Shown: piece after piece, positions 6,931 to 15,388 of the stretch
How the letters are laid out: each line of letters opens with the position of its first letter
Numbering within the stretch: the stretch's first letter is position 1
IMG/VR virus record: IMGVR_UViG_3300020385_000006
Span: 62,001 to 126,000 of that record
Source: a virus
Length of the DNA stretch: 64,000 nucleotides
Reading direction: 5' to 3' (one strand)
Program-made: the position numbers and the translations under genes
The notes under the pieces: model-generated
What the model was told of the DNA's origin: nothing
Seen by the model: the letters and a program-made list of their open reading frames with translations, nothing else
Databases searched by the model: none

Positions 6931-8814
6931 TCAATCTCCTACTATACGTGATACAGTTTTTAGTTGTGTTTTCCAATCATTGCCAGATATGGTATGTGTA
7001 TATTCAGTTACAGTGAACACTATTCTCATTCCGCTATTTTTTGTGTATCTGGCTGGTAAATAATCTGATGTTATAGTATCTCCAAAATTAAATCCTTCAA
7101 TACCATCAATAGTAAGTTCCAATGTTAATGGATATGGAATTGGTGCTAATAATTTATTTTCTTTAGCAAATTCTTCCGGAGTTAATGTATTTACCATCGA
7201 TTTTATTAATCCTTTTGCAGCAGTAATAGAATCTTGTGCATATGATTTTTTATGAATATCTTTTTGGCCTGGATCTAATTTAGTAATTAATTCTGCTTTT
7301 TGATTTTCGTATTTAACTTCCGCTTCTATTAAAGCTACTTTATTTTCTGCTATAATATCAGCTGCTGTTTTATTTTTATTAAGTGATGGCGCGCCACCAA
7401 ATGCTTCTGCCTGTACATCGCTTGGTACTGCACTACTCAATGACATTTCACGTATACCATTTTTACCTATTGTTGGTCGTAATATTAATGCCTTTACCGG
7501 ATCTTTCCCTGGAGCATTTTTATTTACTATGGAAATTGTCCCAGCTGGCTTTGATTCATCTACTTCCAAAGTAAAATCCCAATCTCCACCGCTATTATCA
7601 CGTATAGATGCAAATATTTTTCTAAAAAATTCAGAAAGATTTAATTTTGATTTTGCCTTTTCTGTTTCTTCTGTGGAATCATCTTCCTTTAACGCCTTTT
7701 CATCAAATTCACGTTGAATGTCACGTAATAAATCACGCGATACTAATATTCCTTCAGCTCCTGATCGATTGTATGAAGATTGGTTATCTATACGGAAATT
7801 ATCATATATATCGCCATCTTCTTCTGCAAATGCATCGCAATTTATTCCATCATCTGTTTCTGAATAATTGTTTTCTGGCGATCCTTTTTTATATGGAAAT
7901 AATAATAAAAATGGAGATGGGCTCCATATCTTTCCTAATGTCTTACAGTCATATTTTATATCAGAATAATTTTTATCAAATTCTATCTGATAATTATTTT
8001 CATTATCAGTAAGTATGTATCTATTAACCATCGATACTATCCCACCTAAAGTTACATATATTATACGAGGGCCACCAGTAAACCAACCATTCGGTAATTT
8101 TGTAGGCGGATCATAATCATCTGGGGCTTCTAAAACTCCAAAATATCCATCAATACCATCTCCTATTTCCCCACATGTACCGTTATCTGGATCAAAATCT
8201 GAATCTTCAATTTCGCCAGTTTCTAATTGTACTCGATAGTCAATATAATCAAATATATTTTTTACTTCTGATGTTTCGTTTCCTAAATCATAATCAGTTA
8301 CAAATGTTTCAGCTGGAAATGACTGTTGACCGTTTATATCTAATTTATCAAAAAATGCACCGGATTGCCCTTTTGCGACAGCTTTAAGAGAACATTCAAA
8401 ATAATTTTGTTTTGTAATTTTAAATGAATAATCATATACTCGAAATTCATATTCACCAAAATCGGATGGTTTTTCAGGTCCTACATAACCATATTTAATT
8501 GTAATTTCAGATCCAGGTGTTAACAATGCTTCTTCTGCCTTTTCAAATGATGTGCGATCAAAACATACAAATGATAATTCAGCTTTACGTAATGATGCAG
8601 CTTCGCCTAGCAAAGAAATTTTCACATCTTTTAAAATTGGTGCTGCTCTTCCTGTACCATTTGGATTATACGTTGATTTCCAACTAGTACCATCTATAGG
8701 TAATTTAAAATCTCCGCTAGAAACTGTTACAAATGCATTATTACGAATACGTGAATTTGTTTCTATTTGTGATTGTTTAATTTTAGATTGTCTATAAAAG
8801 AAGTTACCTGCCAT
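6931..8814 (-). CDS. Baseplate hub-like protein (627 aa)
   Basis: Probable central hub of the contractile tail, comparable in position to T4 gp27 or the phage D-type hub. The N-terminal domain contains ISLLGEAASLRKAELSFVCF (about 66-85) followed by LLTPGSEITIKYGYV (about 97-111), the first hub beta-barrel pattern. A large insertion rich in Asp and Asn spans about 190-380. The C-terminal region PLTLELTIDGIEGFNFGDTI (about 554-573) and the following segment ending TVTEYTHTISGNDWKTQLKT are typical of the second hub barrel. It overlaps the LysM-like gene by one base and lies in a compact baseplate operon. No lysozyme domain is visible, unlike some hub or spike fusions. Confidence 0.7.
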   Translation of the reverse strand: MAGNFFYRQSKIKQSQIETNSRIRNNAFVTVSSGDFKLPIDGTSWKSTYNPNGTGRAAPILKDVKISLLGEAASLRKAELSFVCFDRTSFEKAEEALLTPGSEITIKYGYVGPEKPSDFGEYEFRVYDYSFKITKQNYFECSLKAVAKGQSGAFFDKLDINGQQSFPAETFVTDYDLGNETSEVKNIFDYIDYRVQLETGEIEDSDFDPDNGTCGEIGDGIDGYFGVLEAPDDYDPPTKLPNGWFTGGPRIIYVTLGGIVSMVNRYILTDNENNYQIEFDKNYSDIKYDCKTLGKIWSPSPFLLLFPYKKGSPENNYSETDDGINCDAFAEEDGDIYDNFRIDNQSSYNRSGAEGILVSRDLLRDIQREFDEKALKEDDSTEETEKAKSKLNLSEFFRKIFASIRDNSGGDWDFTLEVDESKPAGTISIVNKNAPGKDPVKALILRPTIGKNGIREMSLSSAVPSDVQAEAFGGAPSLNKNKTAADIIAENKVALIEAEVKYENQKAELITKLDPGQKDIHKKSYAQDSITAAKGLIKSMVNTLTPEEFAKENKLLAPIPYPLTLELTIDGIEGFNFGDTITSDYLPARYTKNSGMRIVFTVTEYTHTISGNDWKTQLKTVSRIVGD

Positions 8815-9107
8815 TACTTAGCCTCTTCTACATCACGAAGATTTTCAAGTAGATTTGTAATTGGAAATGGAATACGAATTTGTTTACCGGGAGGTATTAA
8901 CATGGAACCATTATTTAATTTATTTGCATCTGCTAAAACCCACCAATATCGTGGATCTTTGTAAAATTCATTTGCCAATAAATCTAAGCGATCTGTTTCG
9001 CGTGAAATTATATATAAATCTGATTGTTGTTTTGGAAATGATGGATATCTAGTCGTTTGATATCTATCTTGATTTTTTTTAGTAAATTGATATCGGTCAA
9101 TAGCCAT
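8814..9107 (-). CDS. 53-like: Baseplate wedge protein with LysM-like domain (gp53-like, 97 aa)
   Basis: Small baseplate protein. Residues about 30-79 form a LysM-like module: LYIISRETDRLDLLANEFY, then DPRYWWVLADANKL and IPPGKQIRIP. The same arrangement is seen in T4 gp53 and in tail protein X, where it links the hub or wedge to neighbouring parts. The length is at the low end because the additional domains of T4 gp53 are absent. One-base overlaps on both sides (with the hub-like and tube-initiator-like genes) indicate tight translational coupling. Confidence 0.75.
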   Translation of the reverse strand: MAIDRYQFTKKNQDRYQTTRYPSFPKQQSDLYIISRETDRLDLLANEFYKDPRYWWVLADANKLNNGSMLIPPGKQIRIPFPITNLLENLRDVEEAK

Positions 9108-11029
9108 TATTCTAATCCTGTTATATCATATAATTTATTATCATTTTGAGGTCGTTTTTTTCCTAATACAATACAAGACATAATTACATTAGTATATAAT
9201 GGTGATTGATAATCTGGGTCTATTTCCCATGGTGTTTCGTTATCCCAATCAAAACCTAAATCTGTAATTATCATTGGTGTTGCGTTAAATAATTTTCCTA
9301 TTGTTACATCAACTTTTTGTCCGTAAAATCCTTCTGATCCATATACTGGATGTGTCATTCGACCTAAATTTTGTAGCTTATTCCATATGGCTTTAAAGCC
9401 ATCCGGGGAAGCAGTATCGCCAGATTTACCTTGTTCCGCTACCACTTTAAAATCTAATGATATTGACCGTTCAAATGCAGAATATTGATATCGAGAATCT
9501 GCTCGTCCTTGATCCGCAGTGCCTTCCCAGCTAGGAGCAAATTGATCAGACAATGTTCCTAGATATGCTTTTAATATTACTTCATGATCATCACTTTTAA
9601 ATTTAAAATCTATTAACGATTTTTCTGGATCTTTATCAATTTTATTTAACAATTCTAAATTAGTACCAAAATTACTTTTGCCTTCATATGATTCACTTTT
9701 ACCATCCTTTGTTCTAATTATTGCGGTAGTTCCGATTGGCCTGACAGGAATATCATTGTATGGAAGTAATGTATAATCTAAACCCTTTTCTTTTTCTGTG
9801 TTTTTAGCAATACCACCACCCTTAGGTCCTTTGAAAGGACGTGTAACTTCAGTTTCTCCAAATTCACTTTTGATTTCATTAGACGACTCAGTTGCATCTT
9901 GTTTAGTTATGAATGGTTTTTCATATGAATACCGATGATATACATAATCTGCTGGAAGATTTGGAAATAAACGATTTAATATGGCATTAATTTCAGTTAA
10001 GGTACCAGCTCGTGTTCCAATCAATTGTGTTGCAAGACTAGTGTCTTCATATCTTCTTATAATAGTTCCACCAATACCTAAAACCGATCCAGGACCTCCT
10101 ATTTTGGAACTTAATTGAGAAATTTGTGAACCAATTGATATTGAATTATTTGAACTATTCCCGTCAAAGTTTTTAAATAAATTTTTTCTTAATGATGCAT
10201 GTAGATCTGTCTTTGTTAATTCACTGACTAAACCACCTATAAGAGCATTTGATGCTCCAGCGTGTCTATTAATATGTACTATTGGCGCTAATGAACCTAA
10301 TGATAATGGATTATATATTCTTGTTTCTGCTTTTGGATTCATTAATTGATATCCGACTTGTTTAGCTAGGAATCCTATACCTTTTGGTGATGCTAAAAAT
10401 TTACCTATCCTAGCTGTATCTATCAATGTTCTGTTTGTGGCGGTTAATATGCCGCCTCGAGGTATATCAAATGCTCCACTTAATCCAGGGCCTACATTTA
10501 TTCCCCAATGCTGTGGATCAGATGATCCATCTCTTTGAATACCTCTTAAAATTAAAGGATGTTTTATATACGAATTTGGAGTAGCATCATCTCGTAGATT
10601 AAATTTATTGTACATATCATCAATTGGAGAATTGGTGGTATATGTATTTGCTAATCCTGCTTTTTTAAATTTAACTCCGTATTGATCACCGTATTTAGAT
10701 TCTGGAGTAAATCCTATTCTTACTTTATCAAATTCATGAATCTGTCCTTCTGGACCTATAGGAAATTTTGATCCGGCTCCTAATTGAGTATTTCTACTTG
10801 CAAAACCTCGACCCGAATATGTAACATCATCTATTAAAAACGAGTCCGCGGCTTGTAATTGACGACGACTAAATAATTTACTTTCATTATCATACACTAA
10901 CACATTGGATGTGCTTAATCCATCCGACGAAAAGTTTGTATCAGTTTTATCACGATTCGGTTTGTAATTCATGGCTTGACCTTTTTTGCCATAAAATGAT
11001 AAATCAGATTTTAGATCCATTAATGCCAT
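9107..11029 (-). CDS. Baseplate tube-initiator-like protein (gp48/gp54-like, 640 aa)
   Basis: Probable baseplate protein that forms the platform for tail-tube polymerisation. The C-terminal 180 residues hold the tube-initiator pattern: VILKAYLGTLSDQFAPSWEG, then YQYSAFERSISLDFKVVAEQ, a helix FKAIWNKLQNLGRM and a terminal barrel with PMIITDLGFDWDNETPW. In T4 gp48 and gp54 such domains share the fold of the tube protein. The first 430 residues are a large Gly- and Ser-containing extension not seen in T4, so this protein is nearly twice the T4 length. It begins with an ATG preceded by GGAGAC and overlaps the tape-measure stop. It is possible that it replaces both gp48 and gp54. Confidence 0.7.
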   Translation of the reverse strand: MALMDLKSDLSFYGKKGQAMNYKPNRDKTDTNFSSDGLSTSNVLVYDNESKLFSRRQLQAADSFLIDDVTYSGRGFASRNTQLGAGSKFPIGPEGQIHEFDKVRIGFTPESKYGDQYGVKFKKAGLANTYTTNSPIDDMYNKFNLRDDATPNSYIKHPLILRGIQRDGSSDPQHWGINVGPGLSGAFDIPRGGILTATNRTLIDTARIGKFLASPKGIGFLAKQVGYQLMNPKAETRIYNPLSLGSLAPIVHINRHAGASNALIGGLVSELTKTDLHASLRKNLFKNFDGNSSNNSISIGSQISQLSSKIGGPGSVLGIGGTIIRRYEDTSLATQLIGTRAGTLTEINAILNRLFPNLPADYVYHRYSYEKPFITKQDATESSNEIKSEFGETEVTRPFKGPKGGGIAKNTEKEKGLDYTLLPYNDIPVRPIGTTAIIRTKDGKSESYEGKSNFGTNLELLNKIDKDPEKSLIDFKFKSDDHEVILKAYLGTLSDQFAPSWEGTADQGRADSRYQYSAFERSISLDFKVVAEQGKSGDTASPDGFKAIWNKLQNLGRMTHPVYGSEGFYGQKVDVTIGKLFNATPMIITDLGFDWDNETPWEIDPDYQSPLYTNVIMSCIVLGKKRPQNDNKLYDITGLE

Positions 11030-13386
11030 TATCGTCTCCTATATGAATCTGTTGTTCGTATTGCTTGGGCTACAACTCTTCCGTCCATTTCCACTACAGT
11101 ACCGACTGATATCAATTCACGTAACAAAGCATTTGTTGTTTCCAATGCTTTAACTACGCCATCACCTCCGCCACCGCCATTGGCTCCATGTGAAGGGCTC
11201 ATTGAAACGCCATCATTTTTTGTGCCTTGGAATATTCCACCTTCGCGAGGTGATGCTACAACCGGACCGCCGTTTGGATCAATACTTAGGTCACCTGTTT
11301 GTTGTGCTTTTTTGTACATTCCAAATGCTCCTCCAATTGTTGCAATTGCTATTGGTATTCCAATTCCAAATGGTATTTGAGCAAATGTTGAAAATATAGA
11401 ACCAACTGCTTTGGCCATTGATGCAGCTGCTCCGGCTAGGGCTTTTCCTATACCTGTAGTCATTAATGCATTACCTACACCTAAAGCTACATTTTTTGCC
11501 AATGTAATTGCTAGTCCGGCATTTTCTGCTACATTCATTGCTGTTTGCCTTAAAAAGGCCAGGCCTCTTGTTACCAAAGATTTCTTTTCTTCTACGCCTT
11601 GAGCTTGTTTAGTTCCTAACCCTATAAAATCTAAAGCATTTTGAGCTATTTGTTGTGCTTTATTTTTTGCTCCTATTATGAATCGCAGCTTTTGTTGTTT
11701 AGTACCCATTACTTGCGTTAAATAATTATTTAGTAATAAAGCACCAATAGTACCAATTATACCTTGTACGACAAGACTAGCTTTTTTGAACTGTTCTATA
11801 GCCGCAACCGCTAATGTAATTGGTAAAAATGCAAGTTTTAATGTAAATCCAAGTGCTTTAAATATAGGTGATAATGCAGAAAATACTTTTACAAGTGCTT
11901 CACCTGCAGGAACTAATGCTTTTGTTAAATCATCTTTTATCGCGGAAAATGAAGCACTTAATTTATCCGTTGCCTGTTGTTGAGCCAATCTATCTTTTAA
12001 CTCTTCCGAGCTCATACTTTTTATTTCTGCTGCAGATAATCCCATGTTTGCCATAGCAGCTTGTTGGTCTGCAGTTAAGTCTCCTAACTTGCTTTGAATT
12101 GTTAATGATTTTTGTAGTTCATCAACACTCATACCAGTTGCTTCCGCTAATTTTTTACGAGCTAAATAACTCATGTTATCAAATTCTGCAATACTACCAA
12201 CTTCGCTTAACACGGCTGCTGTTGCTTCTCCAATTTTTCCTTGCAATGCCAATTGCCTAGCAGAATCAAGATTCATTTGTTTACCAGTTAATGCCTGTAA
12301 TTCAAATTGAGCAGATATTGAGTCTTCAAATTTTAATAATCCTTCTGCTACAGATGCCATTGTTTTTAAACTAACACCTAACTTGGCAGCCTGTACCGCA
12401 GCTTTTTGTAACGCTTTAACATTACCTCCAAAGAATTTGGCAACGTCTTTTGCATTCGCTGCTATATCCGCGGTAACTGTACCTACTGATACTCCAGCTT
12501 TTAAAGCATCGGCTGATACATCTTGTAATGCATTTGCTGCTTCGGTTCCGCCTAGGCCCATTCGCATAAATTCATTGGTAACGCCTGAAGCTGCTTTAGC
12601 ACCTATTCCAAAGGCTTTACCTATTTCTGCTACATTACCGGCTTGTTTTGCCGTTAACATGTTGGCTATACCAAATTCTTTAACAGTTGCTTTTTGAACA
12701 TCTAAAATATCTCCGGAAGTTGCTAATTGTGATCCAAATGACTTTGCCACTGCCTTTGCTTCATTTACCATTGCCTTAGATTGCTGCAATGTAAGGCCGG
12801 TTGCTTCGGCTACGCCTTTTGCTTTCTTTTCAAAGTCTACAAATACCATGGCTAAGCCGGCTGCGATTGCAGCAATAATAGTAAACGGATTGATAAGTCC
12901 TATTATAGATGAGTTAAATGCAGACATAGCTTGTCCAAGAGTGCCCTTCTTTGCTATTACTGCTCCAGCTTTATTTAAACTTGTAGTAAATGCCTTGCCT
13001 AATTTATCTATTCCAAATGCCTTTATTAGCGCTGCGCCGCCAGGTAATTTTTTTACAAAATTTTGTACATTTGTAACTAAATCTTGAGCTTGATCATTTA
13101 TTGCACCCATTTGTTTAGAAATGGCATTATTTAATTTTTCTTGATCTTTTAGTTTTTTAAGTACAGTTTCGTACAATTTTGCTTCAGCTGCTAATTCTGT
13201 GTTTCCAGCTTTTTTAGCAGCATTACTTAATTCAATTGTTTTTGTTAAATCTTGTTGAATTTTAAGATGTTGAGAATTCATGCCAATTAATTTATCGGCA
13301 TTGGCAATAGTTTGTTTATTATACTGTTCTACTTTATCGCCTAGGCTTGCCCACTGATCTTCTAATTCTTTTGGATCTTTTGCCAT
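11029..13386 (-). CDS. Tail tape measure protein (785 aa)
   Basis: Sets tail length and is ejected at infection. The N-terminal 100 residues are coiled-coil (heptads rich in Lys, Glu, Leu and Ala). Two hydrophobic helices follow, near SSIIGLINPFTIIAAIAAGL (about 153-172) and, late in the protein, GIGIPIAIATIGGAFGMY (about 683-700), as usual for tape measures that insert in the cell membrane. The middle is an Ala-rich helical region. The Gly-rich stretch near the end (NGGGGGD) precedes a short C-terminal domain. Position after the tube and chaperone genes fits. Length predicts a tail near 110-120 nm by the usual 0.15 nm per residue rule; that is inference. Confidence 0.9.
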   Translation of the reverse strand: MAKDPKELEDQWASLGDKVEQYNKQTIANADKLIGMNSQHLKIQQDLTKTIELSNAAKKAGNTELAAEAKLYETVLKKLKDQEKLNNAISKQMGAINDQAQDLVTNVQNFVKKLPGGAALIKAFGIDKLGKAFTTSLNKAGAVIAKKGTLGQAMSAFNSSIIGLINPFTIIAAIAAGLAMVFVDFEKKAKGVAEATGLTLQQSKAMVNEAKAVAKSFGSQLATSGDILDVQKATVKEFGIANMLTAKQAGNVAEIGKAFGIGAKAASGVTNEFMRMGLGGTEAANALQDVSADALKAGVSVGTVTADIAANAKDVAKFFGGNVKALQKAAVQAAKLGVSLKTMASVAEGLLKFEDSISAQFELQALTGKQMNLDSARQLALQGKIGEATAAVLSEVGSIAEFDNMSYLARKKLAEATGMSVDELQKSLTIQSKLGDLTADQQAAMANMGLSAAEIKSMSSEELKDRLAQQQATDKLSASFSAIKDDLTKALVPAGEALVKVFSALSPIFKALGFTLKLAFLPITLAVAAIEQFKKASLVVQGIIGTIGALLLNNYLTQVMGTKQQKLRFIIGAKNKAQQIAQNALDFIGLGTKQAQGVEEKKSLVTRGLAFLRQTAMNVAENAGLAITLAKNVALGVGNALMTTGIGKALAGAAASMAKAVGSIFSTFAQIPFGIGIPIAIATIGGAFGMYKKAQQTGDLSIDPNGGPVVASPREGGIFQGTKNDGVSMSPSHGANGGGGGDGVVKALETTNALLRELISVGTVVEMDGRVVAQAIRTTDSYRRR

Positions 13387-13398
13387 TACATTACTTTA

Positions 13399-13665
13399 TT
13401 ATTTTTCCCATGGAAATTTTGCATACTTTGCAGCTGATGGTTTTTTACCATATTTTTTTTCAAAATCTTTAATCTGCTTTTTAAGCTCTTTGCCATGGTA
13501 TTCTATGCCCTGAACTGCAGACTGTACTTCTGGGTCATCTTTCATTATCTTAAGTGCTTTTTTAACTTTTGATTTAAAAAAGAATTTAAGTAAAGTAAGA
13601 CCTAATCCTTCATTAAGTTCATTGATTTGATTTAACGCACGTTTTTCAAATTTATTTGTAGACAT
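13399..13665 (-). CDS. Small basic helical protein next to tape measure (88 aa)
   Basis: Unknown function. The protein is Lys-rich and helical (LLKFFFKSKVKKALKIMKDD, about 24-43; HGKELKKQIKDFEKKYG, about 57-73) and ends FPWEK. Helical amphipathic character and position directly before the tape measure would suit a tail assembly factor or a tape-measure partner. A weak TATAAATAT-like element (AATAAATAT) lies at 13683-13691. Confidence 0.6.
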   Translation of the reverse strand: MSTNKFEKRALNQINELNEGLGLTLLKFFFKSKVKKALKIMKDDPEVQSAVQGIEYHGKELKKQIKDFEKKYGKKPSAAKYAKFPWEK

Positions 13666-13690
13666 ATTATGATATCCTTTTTAATAAATA

Positions 13691-13981
13691 TCAACGTCTT
13701 TTCGTTTTAGGGGCTTTAGCGTGAGATTTGGAACGCATATTTTTCATGGCTTTATCATGTTCTTTGTTCTGATCATCAAATAATTTATTTAATTTACGTA
13801 TATAATAGGATCTCATATATACAGGCATATTATATACTTCAGTATATGAAAATGCACCTTTACTGTGATACGTTAAATCGAATATCTGATCTGCTTTATG
13901 TAATTTATAGCTCGGCGTCAGGCCAAAAAAAGTCCAATCCGATGGCAACCGGACTGCGAAAGGTATCACCGGACTCTCCAT
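13691..13981 (-). CDS. Overlapping extension of gp26-like gene, probably made by frameshift
   Basis: This open frame overlaps the end of the gp26-like gene by 77 bases in the +1 frame. The useful part is from DWTFFGLTPSYKLHKADQIF (about 15-34) through the basic end HAKAPKTKRR. The internal ATG at 13981 has no Shine-Dalgarno sequence. The two frames meet at a run of seven T (minus strand, 13931-13925), where the zero frame reads TTT TTT TGG and the other reads TTT TTT GGC. This is the arrangement of tail assembly chaperones G and GT placed just before the tape measure. In T4 the corresponding place is held by separate genes 26 and 51. Frameshift production is inferred; independent translation remains possible. 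Confidence 0.65.
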   Translation of the reverse strand: MESPVIPFAVRLPSDWTFFGLTPSYKLHKADQIFDLTYHSKGAFSYTEVYNMPVYMRSYYIRKLNKLFDDQNKEHDKAMKNMRSKSHAKAPKTKRR

Positions 13982-14765
13982 CCGGTACTTGAACAGATAA
14001 ATCTATTTCTGGAGTAATTGTTTTAAGATGTATTCTAATAGCTCTGGAATCTATAGCTAATAATTCATTATCAATAAATTTACGTACTTTATTGTTATCT
14101 GTTTCTCCATCAACTGATATAATAACATGTTTCAATGTGGTAGTTAATGTGGCATTGCGTTTTAATTTAGCTAAACCTTTTAATTCAGCATCTATTTTTC
14201 GTTGTTGACCTTGAGTTAATAAACGTAATGCCACTACTCGTTTACTGGCAGGTAATTCTAAAGGAAATTCATTTTTTCCGGATGTATGGGCAGACCAATC
14301 AATTTCTGCTTCTTGTAATTTTGTTAAGTCAACATTTACCTTTTGATCCTCACCTGTATTTGGATTTGTAGCAGTTATTTCATAATCTTTACCATAACCT
14401 AATACTCTAGCTGCAATCATGATTGCATTTTTATCACATAACAATAAATCGTTATAATCAACCGGAGTTACAATCAATGCTTTAAATAATTTGTCTAATA
14501 CAACTCCTTGTTTAATAAATGATTGATTAGTAAGAATATCTTCTTCCTTTGCTGTCATATATTTCATTTCAATCTTTCCAGAACTTAAAGGATGTCCTTC
14601 AGGGTATAATCTACCTTTTGAAGGTAATTCTACTATTTCAGTTGGAAAATCGTATACTGTGGTATCATCAGTGGCTTTGGATTCATATTTTGCAGTTGCA
14701 ATATCTTTTAATTGTTTATCCGATAACGGCTTTGTTGGATAATCATCGTTAACTTGTTGTGACAT
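13905..14765 (-). CDS. 26-like: Baseplate hub assembly / tail chaperone protein, gp26-like (286 aa)
   Basis: Matches the T4 gp26 baseplate family pattern: VELPSKGRLYPEGHPLSSGK (about 47-66), then IEMKYMTAKEEDILTNQSFI (67-86) and the following LDKLFKALIV. The later residues are alpha/beta with TQGQQRKIDAELKGL. It ends GLDFFWPDAEL and stops at 13905. It lies between tail tube and tape measure, the standard place of the tail assembly chaperone, and has AAAGGAA before the ATG plus a TATAAATAT element at 14793-14801. The 3' end overlaps the extension frame at a heptamer T run. Family assignment is good; whether it acts as a hub part or as a chaperone is not settled by sequence. Confidence 0.8.
   Translation of the reverse strand: MSQQVNDDYPTKPLSDKQLKDIATAKYESKATDDTTVYDFPTEIVELPSKGRLYPEGHPLSSGKIEMKYMTAKEEDILTNQSFIKQGVVLDKLFKALIVTPVDYNDLLLCDKNAIMIAARVLGYGKDYEITATNPNTGEDQKVNVDLTKLQEAEIDWSAHTSGKNEFPLELPASKRVVALRLLTQGQQRKIDAELKGLAKLKRNATLTTTLKHVIISVDGETDNNKVRKFIDNELLAIDSRAIRIHLKTITPEIDLSVQVPDGESGDTFRSPVAIGLDFFWPDAEL
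13923..13934 (-). promoter_or_regulatory. Candidate slippery site (T7 run) for +1 or -2 frameshift
   Basis: On the minus strand GAC TTT TTT TGG lies in the gp26-like frame. Slippage by +1 or -2 on the seven T enters the 13691 frame exactly. The T run is 13931-13925, eight codons from the zero-frame stop. Confidence 0.55.
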
Positions 14766-14810
14766 AATGTTCCTTTAATAACTTTTATTTAATATAAATA
14801 TGGGTATAGT

Positions 14811-14835
14811 AAAAAAGTCCTAATTTCTTAGGACT
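14811..14835 (-). terminator. Rho-independent terminator after tail tube gene
   Basis: The minus strand reads AGTCCTAA, loop GAAA, TTAGGACT, then TTTTT. The eight-base perfect stem with a GNRA-type loop lies 22 bases after the tube stop. It likely reduces transcription into the gp26/tape measure genes relative to the abundant tube. Confidence 0.85.
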
Positions 14836-14856
14836 CTTTACTAAATATAAAATTAA

Positions 14857-15345
14857 TTAGAATTGTAATATTGCATAATCATATTTCAATGTTAATTCAA
14901 TTTGAACAGGATCTTCTGTTGCCCAATCCATATCGCCAAATGTTGCTGCTGATATAAATGCTCCTTTCAAAGTCCATTCTTCAACTTTGTCCCCAACCGG
15001 ACCTAAAGTATTAAAAGTAATATCCTTTTTATAGAAATCTGAATATCCATCTCTACCTGTCACAGACTCATGATGTAAACGTACCCATTCCATTACTGCT
15101 TGCGCTCCGGATGGAACAACTGGATCATATAATGTTACGGTAACATCTTGCCATCTTGTCTTACCTTTCAATTTACGTTCAACATTAATATGATCAAGAA
15201 TAACTTCTCCTTGGTCTAATGATGGACGTGATGCGGCTTTAACTAGGTATGAAGGGATACCTTCAATATACATAATGAACCGGTTTGCCATTTTTGGTTC
15301 ATATGCTGTATAAAATATTTCAGTTGGGTCAAGTAATTCTGCCAT
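14857..15345 (-). CDS. 19: Tail tube protein, gp19-like (162 aa)
   Basis: Major subunit of the inner tail tube. Length is close to T4 gp19 (163 aa). The start MAELLDPTEIFYTAYEPKMA and the following NRFIMYIEGIPSYLVKAASR lead into the tube-barrel pattern, with WQDVTVTLYDPVVPSGAQAV (about 65-84), and the end is QIELTLKYDYAILQF, the usual closing strand of tube proteins. It is directly downstream of the sheath gene, has GAGGAAAA before its ATG, a TATAAATAT element at 15364-15372 and a strong terminator after it, all consistent with high expression. Confidence 0.92.
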   Translation of the reverse strand: MAELLDPTEIFYTAYEPKMANRFIMYIEGIPSYLVKAASRPSLDQGEVILDHINVERKLKGKTRWQDVTVTLYDPVVPSGAQAVMEWVRLHHESVTGRDGYSDFYKKDITFNTLGPVGDKVEEWTLKGAFISAATFGDMDWATEDPVQIELTLKYDYAILQF

Positions 15346-15363
15346 CTTTGTTTTCCTCTTTTA

Positions 15364-15372
15364 TATAAATAT
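15364..15372 (-). promoter_or_regulatory. TATAAATAT element upstream of tail tube
   Basis: Coding strand reads ATATTTATA, 18 bases before the ATG, followed by AAAAGAGGAAAA. One of ten exact intergenic copies; promoter role is a hypothesis. Confidence 0.45.
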
Positions 15373-15388
15373 CATGCTTTATTAATTT

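Noticed and set aside
7383-9052. Several plus-strand open frames over hub and LysM-like genes
   Set aside because: They overlap well-supported baseplate genes and have composition typical of antisense of AT-rich coding DNA.
15364-15372. T4-type late promoter TATAAATA in the plus direction
   Set aside because: Would drive transcription away from the tube gene into antisense; no plus-strand gene is supported. Retained only as an element of unknown orientation.
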